Origin: Oscillospiraceae bacterium
Lineage (GTDB): Bacteria; Bacillota; Clostridia; Oscillospirales; Oscillospiraceae
Length of the DNA: 54,522 nucleotides
Direction: 5' to 3'
NCBI GenBank assembly: GCA_015068425.1
Contig: SVKK01000013.1
Coordinates: 1 to 54,522, forward strand
The stretch's first letter is position 1; the number at the start of each line of letters is the position of its first letter. Position numbers and translations under genes: made by a program. Under the pieces are notes generated by a model that saw only the letters and a program-made list of their open reading frames with translations, had not been told where the DNA came from and searched no databases. Below, piece after piece: positions 48,160 through 54,522 of this stretch.

Positions 48160-48810
48160 GTGGAGATAATCTATGCGGATAACTACATAGTGGTATGTCT
48201 CAAGCCCTGCGGAGTTCTCTCCACCGACGAGCCGGGAGGTTTGCCGGACTTGCTGAGAGCGGAACTGGGTACGGAGAATATCCGCACTGTCCACCGTCTT
48301 GACCGGGTGGTGGGCGGAATGATGCTTCTTGCCCGCACGCGCCACGCTGCCTCTGATCTGGGGAAACAGATTATGGAAGAGGGAATAGGCAAGGAATATC
48401 TCGCGGTTGTTGAGGGCTGCCCTGCGGAAGAAAAAGGCAGTATGAGAGATTATCTCCGCAGAGACAAGGCGGAGAAAAAGACCTATGTGAGCCCTGTCGC
48501 CGATGAGAACACTCAGGAGGCTTTGCTGGACTATGAAGTGCTGGAAAGACGGGGAGAGTTCAGCGCAGTGCGCATCCGCCTTCATACAGGACGAACCCAC
48601 CAGATAAGAGCCCAGTTTTCCTCCCGTGGTCTGCCCCTGGTGGGGGATAAAAAATATGGCTCCGGCGGAAAGTGCAATATAGCGCTTTGGTCATATGGCC
48701 TTGATTTTCACCATCCCAAGTTTGGTGAGAGGATGAGTTTAAGCCATATGCCCCCCGATGAATATCCCTGGAATTTATTTGAATGTTTTAAGCAGAGGTT
48801 GAGTGAATGA
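48160..48810 (+). CDS. RluA-type pseudouridine synthase without S4 domain
   Basis: 216 residues beginning at GTG, with GAGGAG 7 bases upstream. The catalytic motif is VHRLDRVVGG (Asp in HRLD), and RLHTGRTHQIRAQF closes the fold. It lacks the N-terminal S4 domain that the other copy at 52230 has, so it belongs to the short branch acting on rRNA or tRNA uridines. Its stop overlaps the start of the rlmD-like gene (ATGA), so the two RNA-modifying enzymes are co-translated. Confidence 0.9.
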   Translation: MEIIYADNYIVVCLKPCGVLSTDEPGGLPDLLRAELGTENIRTVHRLDRVVGGMMLLARTRHAASDLGKQIMEEGIGKEYLAVVEGCPAEEKGSMRDYLRRDKAEKKTYVSPVADENTQEALLDYEVLERRGEFSAVRIRLHTGRTHQIRAQFSSRGLPLVGDKKYGSGGKCNIALWSYGLDFHHPKFGERMSLSHMPPDEYPWNLFECFKQRLSE

Positions 48811-49979
48811 AAGAGCAAGTGAAACAGCCTGAAAGAGAGCCTTGCCCCCATGCTAAAAAGTGCGGCGGATGCCAGCTCCAGAATATGAGCTATGAGCGGC
48901 AGCTGGAGTGGAAGCAGGCCAAGGTAATAAACCAGATTGGCCGATACTGCAAGGTTGAAAAGATAATAGGCATGGATAATCCCTATAACTACCGCAACAA
49001 GGTGCAGGCAGCCTTCGGAAGAGACGGCAAGGGAAAGATTATCTCCGGCGTTTACCAGTCCTCCAGCCACCGCATTGTCAGCGTTGATAAATGTATGATT
49101 GAGGATAAAACTGCCGACAAGATAATTGTCACCATCAGAAAAATGCTGCCGGAGTTCAAGCTCACCGCCTATGATGAGCGCACTTGTCAGGGCTTTTTGC
49201 GTCACGTGCTGGTGAAGCGCGGCTTTGCCACTAATGAGGTGATGGTGGTGCTGGTAACCTCAACACCCATATTCAAAAATCAGAAGCCTTTTTTGAAAAA
49301 GCTCCTTGAGCTCCATCCGGAGATAACAACGGTGGTGCTGAATGTTAACGATAAGTTCACCTCCCTTGTGCTGGGTAAGCAGGAAAAGGTACTTTTCGGC
49401 AAAGGTTATATTGAGGATATCTGCTGCGGCTGCCGTTTCAGAATATCTGCGAAGAGTTTTTACCAGATTAACCCCGTCCAGACGGAAAAACTCTATTCCA
49501 CCGCTGTGGACTATGCCCATCTCAGCGGCAGCGAAACGGTGCTGGATGCCTATTGCGGCATAGGCACAATCGGTATGGTGGCTTCCCGCAAGGCGGGCAA
49601 GGTGGCGGGCGTGGAGCTCAATGCCGATGCCGTCAAGGACGCCATATATAACGCAAAGCTCAATGATATCAAAAACTGCTGGTTCACCTGCGCCGACGCG
49701 GGTCAGTTTATGGAGCGTATGGCCGCCGAGGGTGAGAGCGCCGATGTGGTGTTTATGGATCCTCCCCGGGCGGGAAGTGATAATAAGTTCCTCGGCTCCC
49801 TTATTCATATGGGACCCAAACGGGTGGTTTATATTTCCTGCAATCCGGAAACCCTCGCCCGGGACCTTGGAGTTCTGACAAAGGGTGGCTACAAGGCTCT
49901 TCGCGCTCAGCCTGTTGATATGTTCCCCCACACAAACCATATAGAGTGTGTAGTGGAACTTATCAGGCAAAAACAATAA
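48807..49979 (+). CDS. 23S rRNA (uracil-C5)-methyltransferase, RlmD/RlmCD type
   Basis: 390 residues. An Fe-S-like cysteine set (CPHAKKCGGCQ near the N-terminus and a later CMIED) precedes the SAM domain: LDAYCGIGTIG, MDPPRAG and the nucleophile Cys in YISCNPETLARD, ending at HIECVVEL with the catalytic Glu. It methylates uridine at C5 in 23S rRNA. No TRAM domain is seen at the N-terminus, unlike many relatives. Start overlaps the rluA stop. Confidence 0.92.
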   Translation: MKEQVKQPEREPCPHAKKCGGCQLQNMSYERQLEWKQAKVINQIGRYCKVEKIIGMDNPYNYRNKVQAAFGRDGKGKIISGVYQSSSHRIVSVDKCMIEDKTADKIIVTIRKMLPEFKLTAYDERTCQGFLRHVLVKRGFATNEVMVVLVTSTPIFKNQKPFLKKLLELHPEITTVVLNVNDKFTSLVLGKQEKVLFGKGYIEDICCGCRFRISAKSFYQINPVQTEKLYSTAVDYAHLSGSETVLDAYCGIGTIGMVASRKAGKVAGVELNADAVKDAIYNAKLNDIKNCWFTCADAGQFMERMAAEGESADVVFMDPPRAGSDNKFLGSLIHMGPKRVVYISCNPETLARDLGVLTKGGYKALRAQPVDMFPHTNHIECVVELIRQKQ

Positions 49980-49996
49980 TTTGTTGAGGTTTTATT

Positions 49997-50332
49997 ATGG
50001 AAGAAAGAAACATCAATATTTCAAAAAGTGTTAATTTCGGCGGGCTTAAAATTCAAACTGCGATTCCTCCGATAAAATTTAATTTAATTACATATGTTTA
50101 TGGAATTGAAGTGGATGGAAGCAGCTGGGAATTTACATACAAAACCCACGGCCTTTGGTTTATGATTCTCGGCGCAATTTTGCCTTTGATATTCAAGACA
50201 ATTCCCTTTGACTGGAAAGTTGGCCTTGGAATCGGCTTTGCTGCCGGAATGGTGTTCAATCTTATAAGCTGGTTGATTTTCAAAATCAAAATAAAACTTT
50301 ATACCAAAGCAATCGAGGAAAAATATTGTTGA
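49997..50332 (+). CDS. hypothetical two-helix membrane protein
   Basis: 111 residues. About 45 polar, strand-like residues, then two hydrophobic helices (LWFMILGAILPLIF and GLGIGFAAGMVFNLISWLIF) and a basic tail. GAGG 8 bases before the ATG. It lies 17 bases after the methyltransferase gene and is more AT-rich than its neighbours. Not recognised. Confidence 0.65.
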   Translation: MEERNINISKSVNFGGLKIQTAIPPIKFNLITYVYGIEVDGSSWEFTYKTHGLWFMILGAILPLIFKTIPFDWKVGLGIGFAAGMVFNLISWLIFKIKIKLYTKAIEEKYC

Positions 50333-50366
50333 GCAAAAAAGAATTCAGGATATAAGGAGAAATAAT

Positions 50367-51491
50367 ATGGAAAATTATCTGGGCAAAGAAATCGGAAAGC
50401 TGGGCTTTGGCCTTATGCGTCTGCCTGAAATCGACGGCAAAATTGATATTGAGCAGGTCAAAATCATGGTGGATATGTTTATGGAGAAAGGTTTCACCTA
50501 CTTCGACACCGCCTATGTTTACGGCAACGGCGCCAGCGAGCGCGCTGCCAAAGAGGCTCTTGTGGACCGCTATCCCCGCGAAAGCTTCCAAATAGCAACC
50601 AAGCTGCCCCTTTTTGACAAAGATGTGAGCCTTGAGGAACTCCATCAGCGTTTTTATACCTCCCTTGAACGCACCGGCGCCGGTTATTTCGACTTTTATC
50701 TTATACATAATCTGGGAGCGGGCCGCAAGGAGCTTGCTGAAAAGCATGACATCTGGAACTGGCTTTCCGAAAGAAAGAAGGAAGGTCTCATCCGTCATCT
50801 GGGCTTCTCCATGCATGATACCGCTCAGTCTCTTGACGAGATACTCACCGATCATCCCGAAACTGAGTTCGTTCAGCTCCAGATAAACTATAAGGACTGG
50901 GAGGATGAGTCCGTTCAGGCTCGCGAGTGCTACGAGGTGGCAATGAAGCACGGCGTTCCCGTTATCATTATGGAGCCTGTCAAGGGTGGTACCCTTGCCT
51001 CTCTGCCTCTTGAGGCAGAGGCTCTTATGAAGCAGGCAAGACCCGACGCATCCATCTCCTCCTGGGCAGTGCGCTACTGCGCAAGCCTTCCCGGTGTCAT
51101 CACCGTTTTGTCCGGTATGAGCAATATTGAGCAGATGGCAGATAACCTGAGCTATATGAGCGATTTCCGTCCCATCGACGAGGAGGAAAAGGAAATCATT
51201 GCAAAGAGTCTGGAGATTATCGAGGCTGTTCCCACCATTCCCTGCACCAAGTGCAGATACTGCGTGGATGACTGCCCTCAGAAGATCAATATTCCGGAAA
51301 TTCTGGGCTGCGTCAATCTGAACACCATTTACCGCAATCCCGAAAGAGCAAGAGGCGAATATAAGTGGGTTGCCGGTGGCGGGCGTGGCTATGCAAAGGA
51401 TTGCATCGGCTGCGGTGCCTGCGAGAGCATCTGCCCCCAGCATCTTCAGATAATCGAAGAACTGAAAAAGGCCAGCGAACTGCTGGATTGA
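50367..51491 (+). CDS. aldo/keto reductase with C-terminal 4Fe-4S ferredoxin domain
   Basis: 374 residues. The AKR barrel keeps Asp and Tyr in FDTAYVYGNG, Lys in IATKLP and His in LIHNLG. From ~290, CTKCRYCVDDCPQ and, at the end, CIGCGACESICPQ give eight cysteines for two 4Fe-4S clusters. This fused form is common in anaerobes and may use ferredoxin as well as NAD(P)H. Substrate unknown. AAGGAG 8 bases before the ATG. A shared terminator follows. Confidence 0.92.
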   Translation: MENYLGKEIGKLGFGLMRLPEIDGKIDIEQVKIMVDMFMEKGFTYFDTAYVYGNGASERAAKEALVDRYPRESFQIATKLPLFDKDVSLEELHQRFYTSLERTGAGYFDFYLIHNLGAGRKELAEKHDIWNWLSERKKEGLIRHLGFSMHDTAQSLDEILTDHPETEFVQLQINYKDWEDESVQARECYEVAMKHGVPVIIMEPVKGGTLASLPLEAEALMKQARPDASISSWAVRYCASLPGVITVLSGMSNIEQMADNLSYMSDFRPIDEEEKEIIAKSLEIIEAVPTIPCTKCRYCVDDCPQKINIPEILGCVNLNTIYRNPERARGEYKWVAGGGRGYAKDCIGCGACESICPQHLQIIEELKKASELLD

Positions 51492-51505
51492 AATTAAGAA
51501 TAATG

Positions 51506-51544
51506 AAAAAGAGTTCCTTGCATTCTTGCAAGGAACTCTTTTTT
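51506..51544. terminator. bidirectional terminator
   Basis: AAAAAGAGTTCCTTGCA / TGCAAGGAACTCTTTTT with loop TTCT, between convergent genes. Confidence 0.93.
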
Positions 51545-52233
51545 CATATCTTCGCTATATCGGTGACGGTCAAAACTCCATCGCTGACGCGGAATTTAAC
51601 ATTGTAGCCGCCGAAGTCCATACCGTAAATCCTTTCAGGATCTTTGTGGTAGGAGGGACGGGGGTCATTTTCCAAAACGCCGCGAAGAGCCGCAAGGAGA
51701 GAGCTGTCGGAAATTTTTTCTGCCAGCGAGTCGGGGAAATCCAGCTTAAGCTGCCTATCCCATTGGGCGGAGGCAAAGCCGCTGCGGGCATCCGGGTGGC
51801 AATCGGCATAAACCGCGTAGGGCTTTATGTCATAAATGGGTGTGCCGTCCATAAGGTCGGCGCCTGCCACCACGATAACTGTGCCGTATTCGCCCTGCTC
51901 TTCAATGCCAATTATCTCCACGCAGCTGAGTCCTATGGGATTGGGTCGGAAGGGGGAGCGGGTGGCGAAAACGCCCATACGCACATTGCCTCCCAGTCTG
52001 GGGGGGCGGACGGTGGGAGACCATTCATCCCTTGCCGCTTCCGAAAACTGCCAGATAAGCCAAAGATGGGAAAAGCCTTCCATGCCGCGCAGGGCATCGG
52101 AATTTCTGAACTCGGGCTCAAAAACTATGGTGGAGCGCAGCTCCTTCACAAGCCCGCTCTGGCGTGGAATGCCAAACTTCCCGGAAAAAGGGCTGCGTAT
52201 GCGGGCTATGACCTTCATGGTGTGCTCGCTCAT
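51544..52233 (-). CDS. trmO: TrmO tRNA (t6A37)-methyltransferase
   Basis: 229 residues. VIARIRSPFSGKFGIPRQSGLV at the start, RPPRLGGNVRMGVFATRSPFRPNPIGLS in the middle and DLMDGTPIYDIKPY are the TrmO (TsaA/YaeB) signatures, plus the C-terminal FPxSL domain (FPDSLAEK). It N6-methylates t6A37 in some threonine tRNAs. It is the last of three overlapping genes: Nudix, RluA, TrmO, each joined by a 4-base overlap. Confidence 0.93.
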   Translation of the reverse strand: MSEHTMKVIARIRSPFSGKFGIPRQSGLVKELRSTIVFEPEFRNSDALRGMEGFSHLWLIWQFSEAARDEWSPTVRPPRLGGNVRMGVFATRSPFRPNPIGLSCVEIIGIEEQGEYGTVIVVAGADLMDGTPIYDIKPYAVYADCHPDARSGFASAQWDRQLKLDFPDSLAEKISDSSLLAALRGVLENDPRPSYHKDPERIYGMDFGGYNVKFRVSDGVLTVTDIAKI

Positions 52234-53144
52234 GGTTTTTCTGTCTCCTTTCGGGCGGCGTCGGCAAGGATGGGGGAAAGTGCCGCCATATCTTCGGGAA
52301 TGGGAGAGGAAAGGGAAATCCTCTCCCCTGTAACAGGCTGTTTCATACTCAAAAAGGCGGAGTGGAGCGCAGGGCGGGCTATAGCCTCGCAGCTTCCTCC
52401 GTAAAAGGCATCCCCAAGAAGGGGGGAGCCGATGGCGGCAAAATGCACCCTTATCTGGTGGGTGCGTCCGGTGTGGAGCCTGACACGCACAAGGGCAAGA
52501 GAGCCGTCGGTGGCAATCACCTCATACTCGGTGAGCGACTCTGCCCCCTCGGGGGATACGCAGCGCCTGGGGCTCCCCTCGCTTTCCCGGGCTATAGGCA
52601 GAGAGATGCTGCCCTTTTTCTCGGCGGGCGGAGGTGAGCAGATGAGAAGATATTCCCGGCGGTAATCCTCGCTGTGGAGCGAACGGATAAAAAGGCTGTG
52701 GGCATAGCCGCTGAGGGCTACGTACATAAGACCGCTGGTACCCTTGTCCAGACGGCTGACGGGGTGAAAGGCGGCATCCTTGCCCCAGCGGTGGGCGAAA
52801 GCAGAGATAAGGGTAAGTCCGGTCTTGGAGCTGTGGCCGTGGACAGCCATACCTGCCGGTTTATCTATAATGGCGCAGTCGAGATCCTCATAGGGTACCT
52901 TGAGAGGGTATTCTATAGCTTCGATACCTGCAACAGTGTCCCGGTCGCTTACATCCACCTCAAGCAGCTGGCCGGCCTTGACCTTGTCAACAGTGCGGAT
53001 ATCCTCTCCGTCAAGCTTAATGCCGCCTCTTTTATACTTAAGGCGAACGATGTAGCCCTTATCCATATTCAATTCCCGCCGCAGAAGGGAGCTGACGCTG
53101 CGCCCCTCCATTTCAGAAGTAATGCTAAGGGAGAGAATTCTCAA
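52230..53144 (-). CDS. RluA-type pseudouridine synthase with S4 domain
   Basis: 304 residues. The N-terminal ~75 are an S4-like RNA-binding domain (SSLLRRELNMDKGYIVRLKYKRGGIKLDG), then the catalytic PVSRLDKGTSGL and RLHTGRTHQIRVHF. Family members modify 23S rRNA or tRNA; position cannot be told. Overlaps its neighbours by 4 bases on both sides in a three-gene unit. Confidence 0.93.
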   Translation of the reverse strand: MRILSLSITSEMEGRSVSSLLRRELNMDKGYIVRLKYKRGGIKLDGEDIRTVDKVKAGQLLEVDVSDRDTVAGIEAIEYPLKVPYEDLDCAIIDKPAGMAVHGHSSKTGLTLISAFAHRWGKDAAFHPVSRLDKGTSGLMYVALSGYAHSLFIRSLHSEDYRREYLLICSPPPAEKKGSISLPIARESEGSPRRCVSPEGAESLTEYEVIATDGSLALVRVRLHTGRTHQIRVHFAAIGSPLLGDAFYGGSCEAIARPALHSAFLSMKQPVTGERISLSSPIPEDMAALSPILADAARKETEKP

Positions 53145-53611
53145 AGAGCAAGCTCCTTTCCGTTGAGGGCGGCATATACAAGCTTTTCCCCCTCGTAGCG
53201 CAGCTTAAGAGAGAAAAAGGGCGCGTCCTCGGCCATCAGACGGAGGAATATTTTATCCCCCTCCCAGATGGGCAGGGATGGAACGGCGTCGATATCAACC
53301 CACTCAAGCTCCCCCTCGTCGCAGCCCGAGAGCTGCCCTTCCCATTTGTGGGCGGTGAAGAGATGCATATACTCTCCTTCCCATCGGTCGGAAACAAAGG
53401 TGACTATGCCCCGGTAGCGCCAGTCGGTGAGAGCGAGGCCGGTTTCTTCCCGCACTTCCCTGAGAAGACATTCCTCAGGACTTTCTCCTTCGAGAAATTT
53501 GCCACCTATGCCTATCCACTTATCCCGGTTGGCATCGTGCTCCTTTTTTACCCGGTGGAGCATCAGATATTGCCCTCCCCGCATAGGGTAACAAAGCGTT
53601 GTGTGCATCAT
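53141..53611 (-). CDS. Nudix hydrolase, MutT/8-oxo-dGTPase-like
   Basis: 156 residues from the first of two adjacent ATGs, with GAGGTG 6 bases upstream. The Nudix box GGKFLEGESPEECLLREVREETG is complete (Gx5Ex7REUxEExG). The start HTTLCYPMRGGQYLMLHR is typical of the 8-oxo-dGTP diphosphatase/YtkD-like branch. It would clean the nucleotide pool. First gene of the Nudix-RluA-TrmO unit. Confidence 0.9.
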   Translation of the reverse strand: MMHTTLCYPMRGGQYLMLHRVKKEHDANRDKWIGIGGKFLEGESPEECLLREVREETGLALTDWRYRGIVTFVSDRWEGEYMHLFTAHKWEGQLSGCDEGELEWVDIDAVPSLPIWEGDKIFLRLMAEDAPFFSLKLRYEGEKLVYAALNGKELAL

Positions 53612-53754
53612 ACTAATCACCTCTAAGCTTTTAAATATTTTATCACACTTGCATCCGCCGCGCAAGGGAAGGGGCACTGTGTTAAAAATGCATAAATAAT
53701 GAACTCTGTATATGGCAATAAGTGGAAATTATAAACCTCAAAGTATTTTTTGTA

Positions 53755-53783
53755 TTGAAATTTTGGAAATGCTGTTTTATAAT
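53755..53783 (+). promoter_or_regulatory. promoter of the solute-binding protein gene
   Basis: TTGAAA, 17 bases, perfect TATAAT, giving a leader of about 100 bases. No stable leader fold was noticed. Confidence 0.75.
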
Positions 53784-53890
53784 AAATGAGCATGTGCAGG
53801 CAAAACGTTATTTTTTTCACTTTCTATGAGCTTTTACGGCAAAAGTCGTTAAGCATAAAAAATTACCAACAATTAATAGGAGGAAACAAA

Positions 53891-54522
53891 ATGAAAAAGC
53901 TTGTTGCTATTCTGCTGGTTCTGATCATTGTTCTTGGTATGGTTGGCTGCGGTGCTGATAAGGATACCGCTTCCGTCTACTACCTGAACTTCAAGCCCGA
54001 GCAGGATGAAGCATGGCAGAAGCTGGCGGAGGCTTACACTGCTGAGACCGGCGTTCCTGTCACTGTACTTACCGCCGCTTCCGGCACCTATGAGGAGACC
54101 CTCATGGCCGAGATGGGCAAGTCCGAAGCTCCCACCCTGTTCCAGGTCAACGGCCCTGTAGGCCTTGCCAACTGGAAGGATTACTGCTACGACATGTCCG
54201 GCTCCGAGCTGTACGGTCACCTGACCTCTGACGGCTTTGCTCTCAAGGAGGGCGACGCTGTTCTGGGTATCGCTTACGTTATCGAGTCCTACGGCATCAT
54301 TGCCAACAAGGCTCTCCTGGCTGAGGCTGGCTACTCTGTTGAGGATATCGCTTCCTTCGCAGATCTGAAGGCTGTTGCTGAAGACATCACCGCTCGCTCT
54401 GCCGAGCTCGGCTTCGCTGCATTCTCTTCTGCAGGTATGGATAGCTCCTCCGACTGGAGATTCAAGACCCACCTGGCCAACCTGCCCATCTACTTCGAGT
54501 ATCAGGCAGACGGCATCGGCAC
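53891..54522 (+). CDS. extracellular solute-binding lipoprotein, family 1 (partial)
   Basis: The first ~210 residues, cut by the window edge. AGGAGG lies 6 bases before the ATG. Signal peptide with lipobox GMVGC (Cys20), then VYYLNFKPEQDEAWQKLAEAY and TVLTAASGTYEETLMAEMGK, PTLFQVNGP, and YVIESYGIIANKALLAEAGY, the order of MalE-type sugar-binding proteins. It should deliver a sugar to an ABC importer encoded beyond the window. Very uniform codon choice (CTG, GCT, TCC, AAG) suggests high expression. Confidence 0.9.
   Translation, partial: MKKLVAILLVLIIVLGMVGCGADKDTASVYYLNFKPEQDEAWQKLAEAYTAETGVPVTVLTAASGTYEETLMAEMGKSEAPTLFQVNGPVGLANWKDYCYDMSGSELYGHLTSDGFALKEGDAVLGIAYVIESYGIIANKALLAEAGYSVEDIASFADLKAVAEDITARSAELGFAAFSSAGMDSSSDWRFKTHLANLPIYFEYQADGIG

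Overview
The window looks like chromosomal DNA of an anaerobic, endospore-forming member of the Clostridia, probably a gut Oscillospirales-type Firmicute. The clues are strong GGAGG-type ribosome binding sites, a SpoIIR homologue and a BofC-like protein, a flavodiiron protein with its own rubredoxin, HemZ, an L-cysteine desulfidase of the YhaM type, two DUF1292 proteins and many small lipoproteins. No rRNA, CRISPR array, insertion sequence with transposase, or intact phage was found. The lineage is an inference from gene content, not from a search.

Layout. (1) 1-4.7 kb: initiator tRNA-Met, then a patchwork stretch with composition unlike the rest: a truncated membrane gene, a GH5-like lipoprotein, a small gene that may be a mobile-element remnant, and an XRE regulator with a Gly-every-five-residues membrane-like tail. 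Imperfect repeats at 107-146 and 3475-3515 bracket part of it. (2) 4.7-9 kb: esterase, GPH-type sugar symporter and GH13 alpha-glucosidase. (3) 9-18.7 kb: PlsC-like acyltransferase, flavin-binding and flavodiiron proteins, UroD-like protein, aldo/keto reductase, EamA permease, MaoC-like protein, a run of four tiny genes, an RHH regulator with a palindromic operator, and tRNA-Arg. (4) 18.7-33.3 kb, the metal and cofactor region: a molybdopterin (Mo/W) oxidoreductase, YmdB-YhaO-YhaN, FeoA-FeoB plus a Cys-rich partner behind DtxR-like iron boxes, two MoeA proteins (one fused to a periplasmic-binding-like domain), and a divergent tupABC tungstate/molybdate transporter whose leader looks like a transcription attenuator. 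(5) 33.3-39.6 kb: cysteine desulfidase, a 315-bp fold-back element, a heterodimeric ABC exporter, a probable 6S RNA, DUF1292 and a BofC-like protein. (6) 39.7-46.2 kb: class A PBP, HemZ, uridine kinase, SGNH lipoprotein, SpoIIR. (7) 46.2-54.5 kb: hairpin-rich spacer, OFA-family transporter, RNA modification genes (two RluA-type, RlmD, TrmO), Fe-S aldo/keto reductase, Nudix hydrolase, and the start of a sugar-type ABC binding protein that runs off the window.

The most interesting observation is that the tungstate/molybdate-binding protein TupA (30842-31834) appears to be circularly permuted: the segment that normally ends TupA proteins sits at its N-terminus, right after the lipobox, and the protein stops where that segment would normally begin. 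It is preceded by a clean promoter and a structured leader that ends in an intrinsic terminator, and it faces two moeA genes. Together with the oxidoreductase this suggests a Mo/W cofactor module with its own RNA-level control. Other notable items are the spoIIR start codon sitting directly on the U-run of an 18-bp hairpin, the fold-back element that supplies part of the stop codon of an ABC gene, and a 38-residue protein with a canonical EF-hand loop.
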